This document shows positions 1-6,929 of a stretch of 8,275 nt of DNA, one piece after another; position 1 is the first letter of the stretch; the number at the start of each line of letters is the position of its first letter. Below the pieces are notes generated by a model. It worked only from the letters and a program-made list of their open reading frames with translations. It had not been told where the DNA came from and searched no databases. The stretch lies in the NCBI GenBank assembly GCA_011524755.1, contig WTJR01000151.1, positions 1 through 8,275 of the forward strand. The letters run 5' to 3'. Source of the stretch: Halieaceae bacterium (GTDB lineage Bacteria > Pseudomonadota > Gammaproteobacteria > Pseudomonadales > Halieaceae). The position numbers and the translations under genes were made by a program.

Positions 1-662
1 TGTGTCTCCACCTGGTATGAGCCGTCTGGATTGAAGATGTACTCGTCGTCATAGAAGCAATCTCTCAACGCGATCACACCATCGTCGCCACTCCACCAGG
101 AGACATCGAACTCAGCAGGACCTACACCTAATGAACCCGCTTCGGGCGCCATGACCCAGGTGCCCTGGAATGGCGATGGGGGTGGTGGCTCAGCCGTCTT
201 AATGAACTTGTAGTTCCACCAAACACCAGCACCTGCCTCAACAGTGACCAGCATTGAGCCGTCGTCCTGCTCGTAAGCGTTGTAGACAATGCTTCCTGGA
301 GCATCGCCCGGTGAACCAATCTCTGCGCCATTCACGGCCTTTGGTAAGCCCATGTAGGAACCTTGACCGTTGATGGTCAGAGTCTGTGCACCTTCATCGT
401 ACTCAAAAGTTGCATCTATAGAGCCGTCATGCGGCGCAACAGGTGCTCCACACGAGTCAGCATCTACACCCTGCCATGCTTCCAACCATGTCTCGTCTCC
501 AAGAACGTTTCGGAAGGAACCATCACGCCCAAAGACATACTCGTCGTCATAGAAACAAGCGCGCAAAGCGATCACACCGTCGTCACCGCTCCACCATGAG
601 ACGTCGAATTCCGCAGGGCCTACGCCGAGCGAACCGGCTTCTGGCGCAAGCATCCATGTTCC
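1..662 (-). repeat. Tandem 166-residue module with SWWS motif (one full copy, one partial)
   Basis: Within the GH16 lipoprotein, copy 1 covers residues 726-891 (nt 662-165) and copy 2 starts at residue 892 (nt 164) and runs off the edge after 54 residues. Both begin GTW, carry APEAGSLGVGPAEFDVSWWS and then a CFYDDEY motif. Over the first 50 residues I count 43 identical. The copies are separated by a short proline linker (PPPPSP). Most DNA differences between the copies are third-position changes, so the duplication is old and the protein sequence has been kept. From memory, similar modules occur in secreted glycan-related proteins of marine Bacteroidota and gammaproteobacteria. Carbohydrate binding is an inference, supported only by the paired tryptophans and the context. 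Confidence 0.88.
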
Positions 663-2837
663 AAGGATGCCAGTGTCCTCAACTTCCTCACCGGCAAGTC
701 GCTCCAAGCGGACGTTTGCCACCTTGATAGACTTACCACCCTGCTCTCCATTTGGAGAAAGAACTAGGAAGGCCTTCACGGCAGCGAGACTCAACCGACC
801 GCCCGGAGGATTGTTTTGCTCCGCGTTTGTGGAAGCAAGCAGATCAGCGATTGGGATTTCGAAGCTCTTCCAAGTGCCCGGAATGTACCCTTCCAAGTCC
901 AGCGGCATAGCGCCTGTGCCTTGCGGATATTCATTCTCCACCTTGAAGATTACGCCATCAGTGACTGTCTCCGGAGGCAACTGAATATCAAACTTCAATG
1001 TGCCACCCGCTGAGTCGCTAAGATCGAGACCCTGATCATCTTTGATGAACCAGGCGCCACCAACGCCGTCACCGAAGTTGATTCTTACCGCGTTGACACC
1101 AATATCATCATCGCCAGTAGGAACCACCGACCAAGTCACTTGGTTAGACGTATTTCCATCGCAGTAGTCTTCTGCGAATGCATTTTCAGCAGATACCGCA
1201 CAGATACCTGGCGACCACGCAGAGCCTGCTTCACCGTTCTCATCCAGAACGGTAATAACGAGATCGTCCGTAGACTGTGCAGGCGCTGCGATTCCGCAAT
1301 CGCCATTTGGCGTACCACAGACCAGTCGGATGTTATCCAACTGAACGTGTGCAGCCGCACTAGGCTCAATGACTACGAGATTCTGCACAGCACCCAGAGC
1401 AAGTGGTCTCTCGCCACGGCCACGAGTAGCTAGAATCTGATTAATAGACGCACTGTACGAGAACCACTCGTTCTTTGGCATGTCTGCAACGCTCAGCGAA
1501 ACACTACCGAGTGCTGGATATCCGCTATCGATTTTGACCGAAATAGTGCTGTCTGGCGCGGTCATCGAACTGTCGATATACATATCGAACTTCAGCTCAC
1601 CACCACCGCGATGACCGTAGATATCAATGATGTTGCCATCAGTTGCGTTAATAACCACGTTACCGCCGCCATCGCTCATGACATCAAGCACGTTACCTCG
1701 ACCTTCGACAGCCACTTCCGACACACTGATGTCGATCGCGCCCTCATTGTTGTAACCAACCTCCGCCTGTAAGTCGCGTGTCACGTCGCCTGTAAGGAAG
1801 GTCCACGTCAGAGGACCCACAGCATCCGTGTAGATATCAGTCGTTACAACTTCAGGGCTCTGCGCATCCGGCGACTCTATCGAACGGTCTGCTAGGCTAT
1901 TACAACCGACGCCGTTCCCTGTGTCGTAATTACACTCGTAGACGCGGATGTAATCGACCACCATCTCACCAGGGACTGAAGATGGATCGAGCTCAACACC
2001 TGGCCCAATGCCGCCTACTGCAAGGTTCACAATAAGGTGGAAATCACGATCAAACGGCGCAGAGGGGTCGCTCGCAAGCTGATAGCCGTCTGTGTTGTCC
2101 TTGAAGTAATAGCTGTAGTAAACGTCTTTACTTACGGTTCTCAAGTGCTCACCGTCGACAAACCAACGAAGGTAGTCGCCAGACCACTCGAGCGAGTATG
2201 TGTGCCAATCGCTGGCATCGCTGACGTCGGCAGCCTCACTTGTAATCTGGTTTAGGGGCCACTCGAAACCGTAGTGAGCCGCCATGAACACGCCCTGATT
2301 ATCAGTACCCGCATTCACCACTTCCATGATATCGATCTCACCACCGGCAGCCCACGTACCGTAGGTCGTGTCTGTCGGCATCATCCATACCGCTGACCAC
2401 ATACCATCACCTGGCGCAGCTTTGGCGCGGATCTCAACACGCCCGTACTTGAAATCGAACTTATTAACCGAACGCATACGTGCTGATGTGTAAGCACTGC
2501 TACCCGCGCTCTCTTCACGAGCTTCAATCACAAGCGCAGTCGTATCGTCGACCTCTTGGATAGACGCATTCTCAGCCTGATAGTACTGCTGTTCGTAGTT
2601 ACCCCAACCTGGCAGCCCGTTATCGCTACCGTCTCCTAGTTGGAACGTCCAGTTACCAGAATCTACGGCGCTACCGTCGAATTCATCAGACCAAACCAAG
2701 CTCCACTCTTCCTCTTCCTCCAGATAGAACGGCTCAGCGTCCGGAGCAGTTGCACTACCCCCGCCACAGGCGTTTAGAAGAGCTGCCGCAAGGCCGATGC
2801 CAACGAGACGGCCATGACGATACAAGCGATCAAACAT
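1..2837 (-). CDS. GH16 laminarinase-type multidomain lipoprotein (3'-truncated by window)
   Basis: Probable endo-beta-1,3-glucanase (laminarinase) acting at the cell envelope. The ATG at 2837 is preceded by GGGG at 6-nt spacing. At least 945 residues are encoded and the frame is still open at the left edge. Seen: a short signal peptide ending in the lipobox LNAC (lipidated Cys24), a Gly/Ser and acidic linker, then a GH16 domain at about 45-301. The catalytic motif GEIDIME is present, with E167 as nucleophile, D169 and E172 as acid/base. The domain starts at WSLVWSDEFDG and ends at VDYIRVYEC, as is usual for bacterial laminarinases. Residues 330-507 and about 520-714 form two mutually related beta-rich domains that resemble, from memory, the galactose-binding-like C-terminal domain of ExoP glucosidases. 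From 726 onward are tandem 166-residue modules. The length is far above the roughly 250-300 residues of a bare GH16 enzyme. The exact glucan preference is inferred. Confidence 0.93.
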   Translation of the reverse strand, partial: MFDRLYRHGRLVGIGLAAALLNACGGGSATAPDAEPFYLEEEEEWSLVWSDEFDGSAVDSGNWTFQLGDGSDNGLPGWGNYEQQYYQAENASIQEVDDTTALVIEAREESAGSSAYTSARMRSVNKFDFKYGRVEIRAKAAPGDGMWSAVWMMPTDTTYGTWAAGGEIDIMEVVNAGTDNQGVFMAAHYGFEWPLNQITSEAADVSDASDWHTYSLEWSGDYLRWFVDGEHLRTVSKDVYYSYYFKDNTDGYQLASDPSAPFDRDFHLIVNLAVGGIGPGVELDPSSVPGEMVVDYIRVYECNYDTGNGVGCNSLADRSIESPDAQSPEVVTTDIYTDAVGPLTWTFLTGDVTRDLQAEVGYNNEGAIDISVSEVAVEGRGNVLDVMSDGGGNVVINATDGNIIDIYGHRGGGELKFDMYIDSSMTAPDSTISVKIDSGYPALGSVSLSVADMPKNEWFSYSASINQILATRGRGERPLALGAVQNLVVIEPSAAAHVQLDNIRLVCGTPNGDCGIAAPAQSTDDLVITVLDENGEAGSAWSPGICAVSAENAFAEDYCDGNTSNQVTWSVVPTGDDDIGVNAVRINFGDGVGGAWFIKDDQGLDLSDSAGGTLKFDIQLPPETVTDGVIFKVENEYPQGTGAMPLDLEGYIPGTWKSFEIPIADLLASTNAEQNNPPGGRLSLAAVKAFLVLSPNGEQGGKSIKVANVRLERLAGEEVEDTGILGTWMLAPEAGSLGVGPAEFDVSWWSGDDGVIALRACFYDDEYVFGRDGSFRNVLGDETWLEAWQGVDADSCGAPVAPHDGSIDATFEYDEGAQTLTINGQGSYMGLPKAVNGAEIGSPGDAPGSIVYNAYEQDDGSMLVTVEAGAGVWWNYKFIKTAEPPPPSPFQGTWVMAPEAGSLGVGPAEFDVSWWSGDDGVIALRDCFYDDEYIFNPDGSYQVET
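696..1850 (-). repeat. Two divergent homologous beta-sandwich domains in the GH16 protein
   Basis: Residues 330-507 and about 520-714 look like an ancient duplication. The shared landmarks, in order, are GG-x-LKFD, a W-x-S turn followed by a hydrophobic stretch and LLA or ILA, an L-x-L-x-AV-x(3)-LV strand, and a closing V-x-N-[IV]-RL strand. The last two landmarks resemble galactose-binding-like folds. The nearest family I can suggest is the ExoP C-terminal domain found on marine GH3 enzymes; this comparison is from memory. Cysteines at 507 and 514 sit in the linker and could form a disulfide. An accessory glucan-binding role is inferred. Confidence 0.6.
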
Positions 2838-2947
2838 GAGTAACCCCAATTAATTGAATATTTAGTTAGATTTAGCAGAGTGCTTTATCCCACATAGAAG
2901 AACAGCACTTAATACAAACGCGACGATAGGGACTTACAGCAAGACAA

Positions 2948-2961
2948 GTGGGAAAGCGCTT
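2948..2961. promoter_or_regulatory. Candidate LacI-family operator upstream of the GH16 gene
   Basis: In the 133-nt gap before the GH16 start is GTGGGAAAGCGCTT, containing the perfect 8-bp palindrome AAGCGCTT (2954-2961) centred on CG. CG-centred palindromes of this type are typical operators of LacI-family repressors, which often control glycoside hydrolase genes in marine gammaproteobacteria. The palindrome does not extend beyond 8 bp. It lies 117-124 bp upstream of the start codon. No LacI-type gene is in the window, so the regulator would be encoded elsewhere. A related half-like sequence in opposite orientation lies at 2879-2893. Confidence 0.4.
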
Positions 2962-2970
2962 AAATACGCC

Positions 2971-3756
2971 CTATCCCATGAGGTCTTGGACAGCAGATCG
3001 GTAGTTTCGACTGACTTTCAGACTGACGTCATCGTCAAGGTGGAGAAGGCACTCGCCCTTGGGAATAGCATCGACCGAACGAACCTTGTTGAGATTAACA
3101 ATGGTAGATCGGTGAATTCTTACAAACTCTGATGTGAGCTTCTTTTCGAGCTCCTTCATGGTGGACCGAAGGATATAGGTTTCATTACCAGCGTGGACAC
3201 ACATGTAGTCCCCAGCGGCATCAATCCAATCAATTGTCTCGAGTTCAACTAAATGGGTGTGCGGTCCGTCTTTGATCGGTAACCGTGTCGGTCGCTCTTG
3301 AATATCACCTGCAAGCAACTCACTACCACCTTCGAGGCCCGCAATGGCTGCTACGGCCGCCTCCTTTCCACTCTGCAACGCCACAGAGAGTAAACGGTCT
3401 CGCGCGCGCACTACGGCTTCACGAACGCGCTCCGCCTCGAATGGTTTCAACAAATAATCAACCGCGTTGGCTTCGAAAGCCCGAACTGCATATTCATCGT
3501 AAGCGGTGGCAAAAACCACAACCGGCATGACGTCACTTTGACAGCGCTTCACCACATCTAGGCCATTGAGGCCAGGCATCTGAATATCCAAAAACATGAG
3601 ATCGACCGCCTGCTTTTGAAGCTCGGCCAACGCCTCTCGCCCACTGCGGCAGCGCCCCACCAACTGTACATCCGGCACGGACGCCAATAGGGTCTCCATG
3701 TAATCGAGTGCCAACGGCTCGTCGTCGACGATTAAGACTCGCAGCGGTTCTGTCAT
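2971..3756 (-). CDS. LytTR-family response regulator
   Basis: DNA-binding response regulator of the LytR/AlgR type, 261 residues, a usual length. The receiver domain covers about 5-120 and has the complete phosphorylation site: acidic pair D11/D12, phosphoacceptor D57 in LDIQMPG, T84 and K104 in LLKPF. A linker at about 122-156 leads to a LytTR DNA-binding domain (about 157-258), recognisable by IDWIDAAGDYMCVH, FVRIHRSTIVN and the final KVSRNY segment. The ATG at 3756 overlaps the stop of the kinase gene by four bases (ATGA). AGAGG lies about 9 nt upstream, inside the kinase gene, so translation is probably coupled. It is the partner of the adjacent kinase. It lies 133 nt upstream of the GH16 gene on the same strand, which makes that gene a plausible target, but no convincing LytTR direct repeat was found there. 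Confidence 0.95.
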   Translation of the reverse strand: MTEPLRVLIVDDEPLALDYMETLLASVPDVQLVGRCRSGREALAELQKQAVDLMFLDIQMPGLNGLDVVKRCQSDVMPVVVFATAYDEYAVRAFEANAVDYLLKPFEAERVREAVVRARDRLLSVALQSGKEAAVAAIAGLEGGSELLAGDIQERPTRLPIKDGPHTHLVELETIDWIDAAGDYMCVHAGNETYILRSTMKELEKKLTSEFVRIHRSTIVNLNKVRSVDAIPKGECLLHLDDDVSLKVSRNYRSAVQDLMG

Positions 3757-4907
3757 TTTTGTTTACCTCTGGTAGGCAAGTGTAACGCAAGTTTCAATCC
3801 ACCTAATCGAGAAGTCGATGCGTTGAAGCTGAAGCCATCTCCGTACAAGTTTTCTAGACGCTCCGCCGTGCTGCGCAGTCCAAACCCCGGTGTCTCGAAC
3901 AAATCTGAGAGTTCCGGTTGTTTTGCATCTTCGCCTGAGCCGCTGTCTTCAACACTTAACACCAATTGCTGATCCGTGAGCTTTGCCGTGATGAGAATGT
4001 GGCCACCCTCCTCAGCCCGGCCGATAGCGTGCTTGATCGCATTCTCCACTAGCGGCTGAAGAAGCAGACTGGGGACCTGTATTGGAAGCGCACGAGGATC
4101 GATCTCTTGCTCAACGATCAAGCGGTCCGAAAAGCGCACCTGCTCGATCCTTAAGTAGAGATCGAGTGCTTCGATCTCATCCCGCAACGGGATTGTGATA
4201 TTTCTATCGGACTCGAGAGAGAATCGAAGAAAGGTCGACAACTCCGCAATCATGCTCTGCGCATCCTGGCTGCGCTTAGTACTCACCAGTGATGCGATTG
4301 AGTTAAGGGTGTTGAATAGGAAGTGTGGGTTCAACTGATAACGGAGCAATTTCAACTGCGCTTCCCGCGCGGCCGACTCAGCCGATACCAACTTAAACGC
4401 CTCTTTCCGTCGACCTGCCTCAAGTACCAGCAGCGTTTCCTTCTCTCCCTGTAGTAGCTGTGCAAACTTTACGAGGTGGTACAGCAGAACCCACGCGAGA
4501 AAAACGAAAAGTGATGCGAAAAACCAACCACCAAAGTCACCCCACAAGCCTGTCTCATCGGTCAATATCATGAGTAATTGCAGGCGGAAGGCCGTCCACA
4601 ATGCGGCGCCAACAATTGTGAGTGCACTTGCTGTAAGCACCCTGTTCCAGGGGCTCCATGACCATGACTGCTTAATGGCTGTCCTCAGAGGCGCACAAAG
4701 GAGAAAGCCCCCCACGGACTGGATGAGATTGTGTGCAATGTAAGCAAATTCCAACTGATCATACGGAAGAGACAGACTCACCAGCGTAACGACCGAAAGA
4801 CCAATCCAGCCTCCCGCATTCAGTAGCCAGAATAAACGATCCGAGTCTGTCACCGTTCGTGAGAAGAACTGGGTGAATGATCCGGTTTGTGTCTGCGCTT
4901 GGTTCAC
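3753..4907 (-). CDS. LytS/AlgZ-type membrane sensor histidine kinase
   Basis: Inner-membrane histidine kinase, 384 residues. It has about four hydrophobic segments (roughly 26-47, 56-73, 90-112 and 127-148) with no large periplasmic domain, then a coiled-coil-like stretch at about 152-190. The phosphoacceptor box QLNPHFLFNTLNSI (H195) belongs to the His_kinase family of PF06580. The HATPase domain has the N box QPLVENAIKHA (N289), G1 DSGSG (321-325) and G2 GFGL (341-344). All catalytic motifs are intact. The start is GTG at 4907, with AAGG about 10 nt upstream; no in-frame ATG precedes it. It follows the dehydrogenase gene by 33 nt and overlaps its response regulator by 4 nt. The signal is unknown. 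The small membrane domain suggests sensing within the membrane or through a partner protein. Confidence 0.94.
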   Translation of the reverse strand: MNQAQTQTGSFTQFFSRTVTDSDRLFWLLNAGGWIGLSVVTLVSLSLPYDQLEFAYIAHNLIQSVGGFLLCAPLRTAIKQSWSWSPWNRVLTASALTIVGAALWTAFRLQLLMILTDETGLWGDFGGWFFASLFVFLAWVLLYHLVKFAQLLQGEKETLLVLEAGRRKEAFKLVSAESAAREAQLKLLRYQLNPHFLFNTLNSIASLVSTKRSQDAQSMIAELSTFLRFSLESDRNITIPLRDEIEALDLYLRIEQVRFSDRLIVEQEIDPRALPIQVPSLLLQPLVENAIKHAIGRAEEGGHILITAKLTDQQLVLSVEDSGSGEDAKQPELSDLFETPGFGLRSTAERLENLYGDGFSFNASTSRLGGLKLALHLPTRGKQK

Positions 4908-4940
4908 TGTATGGCTACCTTGAGAAGCTCGGCGCTGCGC

Positions 4941-6230
4941 CTAAACCTTCAGTCCACCGGTATCGATATCGACGAACCGACCACCTGTGGATACGAGCTC
5001 TTCGAGTAACGGTGATACCCGAATGGACTCATCATTAGCCGCCAAGTCTGTCATGACAGCGAGCACTTTCTCGGCACCCAACATATCGGCGTAATACATG
5101 ACGCCACCCTTATCCAAAGGCCACCCGTAACCATTGATCCACACAACATCGATGTCGCTGGGCCGCTGCGCTTTATTCTCTTCCAGAATAGCGAGCGCCT
5201 CATTGATCATGGGTATCACGCAACGATCGATAATGGCTTCTGGTGACAGGGTCGCATCACCCGCGCCGGTGATTTCACGAATGATTCCTGCAGTGATTTC
5301 AGAGGGTACATTTTTTCGATTTTCGTCGTAGTCATAATAGCCAGCGCCGGTCTTCTGACCACGCCGATCAAGCTCACAGAGCGCATCGCGAATAGGGTTA
5401 GCGGTCTTCGCGCCTTTCTTCCAACCGATGTCTAGACCGGCTAGATCGGACATCTGGAAGGGTCCCATTTTGAATCCAAACTCGTTGAAAGCGGCGTCAA
5501 TATCCCAAGGCATGATGCCCTCGTAGATCAACGCGTTGGCCTGATACTGACGTGCAAATAAGATTCGATTGCCTACGAAACCTGGGCATACCCCGACCAA
5601 GGTCGCAACTTTACCGATGTGACGAGCGAGGTCCACCGAGGTCGCAACAACATCGTCTGCGGTCTTCTCGGCCCGCACAATCTCAAGCAGCCGCATGACG
5701 TTCGCCGGTGAAAAGAAGTGAAGGCCAATGACATCCTCTGGTCGCGTGGTGACCGAAGCGATTTCGTCGATATTGAGCGCCGACGTATTGGTTGCAAGTA
5801 TGGCTCCGGGCTTGGCGATTTTATCGAGTTGACTAAACACGGACTTTTTAATGTCCATATCCTCGAATACAGCCTCAATAATAAGATCGCAATCAGCCAA
5901 AGCGGACAGATCCAGTGAGGGGGTATAGCAGTTCATGCAGATCTCGACTTCTTCCTGCGGGAAGCGTCCGCGATCAGCGCTGCGCTGATAATTCTTGCGG
6001 ATCGTTGTTAGCCCCCGGTCCAGCGCCTCCTGCTTTGTCTCAACAATAGTCACTGGAAGGCCCGCCGAGGCGAAGTTCATTGAAATACCGCCGCCCATCG
6101 TCCCGGCACCGATGATGCCGACTCGCTCGATTTTACGACGAGGAAGATCGTCCCCTATTCCCTCAACATTCCATGCTTCCTGAGCTGCTTGTTGTAAATA
6201 AGCAGCGACGCGAGCGTCTGAATCCGTCAT
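4941..6230 (-). CDS. 3-hydroxyacyl-CoA dehydrogenase (no hydratase domain)
   Basis: NAD-dependent oxidation of 3-hydroxyacyl-CoA to 3-ketoacyl-CoA in fatty-acid beta-oxidation, in the cytoplasm; 429 residues. The Rossmann motif GAGTMG is at 41-46. The catalytic set S150, H171 (GLHFFSPAN), E183 and N221 (GFVGNR) has the same mutual spacings (21, 12 and 50 residues) as the human enzyme's S137, H158, E170 and N208. A second HCDH C-terminal repeat follows (about 330-429), as in FadB/FadJ-type multifunctional proteins. The first 35 residues resemble the linker that joins hydratase and dehydrogenase halves in those proteins, but the hydratase half is missing. The ATG at 6230 has a clear AAGAGG at 8-nt spacing. 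It may be co-transcribed with the kinase gene 33 nt downstream. Confidence 0.94.
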   Translation of the reverse strand: MTDSDARVAAYLQQAAQEAWNVEGIGDDLPRRKIERVGIIGAGTMGGGISMNFASAGLPVTIVETKQEALDRGLTTIRKNYQRSADRGRFPQEEVEICMNCYTPSLDLSALADCDLIIEAVFEDMDIKKSVFSQLDKIAKPGAILATNTSALNIDEIASVTTRPEDVIGLHFFSPANVMRLLEIVRAEKTADDVVATSVDLARHIGKVATLVGVCPGFVGNRILFARQYQANALIYEGIMPWDIDAAFNEFGFKMGPFQMSDLAGLDIGWKKGAKTANPIRDALCELDRRGQKTGAGYYDYDENRKNVPSEITAGIIREITGAGDATLSPEAIIDRCVIPMINEALAILEENKAQRPSDIDVVWINGYGWPLDKGGVMYYADMLGAEKVLAVMTDLAANDESIRVSPLLEELVSTGGRFVDIDTGGLKV

Positions 6231-6243
6231 CGAAATAACCTCT

Positions 6244-6265
6244 TATTGTTGGCTTGTATTGTTGA
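6244..6265 (-). repeat. 8-bp direct repeat in the dehydrogenase leader
   Basis: TATTGTTG occurs at 6244-6251 and again at 6257-6264, a 13-bp period (CAACAATA on the coding strand). It sits immediately 5' of the dehydrogenase ribosome binding site AAGAGG (6239-6244 on the plus strand). It could be a protein-binding direct repeat or an unstructured A/C-rich leader that helps translation; chance is also possible. Confidence 0.3.
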
Positions 6266-6319
6266 TTGCCTGTTCATGAGGGGTCGATACGTTAAGTAAT
6301 ACGATCGCATTGCCCCCCT

Positions 6320-6347
6320 TCTGGTGACGCATCATACCGTCACCAGA
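6320..6347. terminator. Perfect 10-bp hairpin just after the GFA gene stop
   Basis: TCTGGTGACG (6320-6329) pairs exactly with CGTCACCAGA (6338-6347) around an 8-nt loop. It lies 9 nt beyond the stop of the minus-strand GFA gene and 90 nt before the dehydrogenase start, which is where a transcript end would be expected. Neither strand has a proper T tract after the stem: the minus strand continues AGGGGGGC. A classical intrinsic terminator is therefore unlikely. C6313-6318 and G6361-6366 could form an outer stem enclosing it. It could instead mark an mRNA 3' end, a processing site or an operator. Confidence 0.4.
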
Positions 6348-6355
6348 TTCTAATG

Positions 6356-6775
6356 CTAGCGGGGGGAAAGCCCCGGATCCATGTCGTATTGCAGTCCACC
6401 CTCAGTAATCTCGACCCACGCGTGTTTGGTTGTCGTCCATCCATGAACCTTTGGCCGCAAGTCCGAGGTCTGATCTAGCAACCCAGTAAACACATAGGCG
6501 GTATTTGGGGCACGTTCCACAACCACATAGGCTGGTGATCCACAATCACCGCAGAAGTATCGGCGTACCGTGCGACCACTCACCGTATCGCTATCAGCAA
6601 AGGACTTTGGGTCCCCACCGACACTCAAATTATCGAGCGCTACCGCGAGAAACGGCGCGTAAGCGCTGCCCGACTGCAACTGACAGTTTTTGCAGTGGCA
6701 AACATCCAGTTCAGCATTGTCGTCATTGATGGTTAGTTTTATTTGCCCACATAGGCACTGACCTGTGCGTTCCAT
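6356..6775 (-). CDS. GFA/CENP-V domain zinc-binding protein
   Basis: Small cytoplasmic protein of 139 residues, the normal length for the GFA family (glutathione-dependent formaldehyde-activating enzyme-like). All zinc-binding cysteines are visible: C7-x-C9, C26-x-C28-x2-C31 and C75-x2-C78. The typical stretch from YFCGDCGSP follows, with the HGWTTTKHAWVEI segment near the C-terminus. Members have been proposed to bind glutathione and handle S-hydroxymethylglutathione, but most small GFA proteins have no proven substrate, so the function here is open. The ATG at 6775 has GAGGGGG at about 5-nt spacing. It is divergent from the GH3 gene across a 154-nt gap and the same strand as the dehydrogenase 125 nt downstream. 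Confidence 0.92.
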   Translation of the reverse strand: MERTGQCLCGQIKLTINDDNAELDVCHCKNCQLQSGSAYAPFLAVALDNLSVGGDPKSFADSDTVSGRTVRRYFCGDCGSPAYVVVERAPNTAYVFTGLLDQTSDLRPKVHGWTTTKHAWVEITEGGLQYDMDPGLSPR

Positions 6776-6856
6776 ACAGCCCCCTCTACCCTGCCGCTCA
6801 GGCTAACGACTGATGGTCCAACAATCTACAGCGAACATGCGTCGCTTTTTGGGTCC

Positions 6857-6885
6857 GTTTAATCCCATTAGCATTGAGTTGCCAA
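6857..6885 (-). promoter_or_regulatory. Weak sigma-70-like promoter candidate for the GFA gene
   Basis: On the minus strand TTGGCA (6885-6880) and TTAAAC (6862-6857) are separated by exactly 17 nt in the 154-nt divergent gap. The -35 match is 5 of 6; the -10 match is only 3 of 6. I saw no convincing promoter on the plus strand for the GH3 gene in the same gap. Confidence 0.2.
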
Positions 6886-6929
6886 CCGCTTGTAGGCACC
6901 GTTGCGCGATCCGCCTGGGGCTTAAAACT

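Noticed and set aside
363..1433. Several plus-strand open frames of 60-105 residues
   Set aside because: They are antisense to the continuous GH16 lipoprotein frame, overlap each other and have no recognisable domain.
2879..2909. AGTGCT...AGCACT inverted repeat after the response regulator gene as a terminator
   Set aside because: Only six paired bases around a 19-nt loop and no T tract, so it is unlikely to terminate transcription.
3533..3790. 85-residue minus-strand open frame spanning the kinase/regulator junction
   Set aside because: It is an out-of-frame shadow of the receiver domain and the kinase C-terminus.
6288..6296. TACGTTAAG, a full match to the degenerate LytTR half-site consensus upstream of the dehydrogenase gene
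   Set aside because: The consensus is loose enough that several matches are expected by chance in a window this size, and no second copy lies at the required spacing.
6657..6672. AAGCGCTG inside the GFA gene as another LacI-type operator
   Set aside because: It lacks the full palindrome and sits within coding sequence far from any start.
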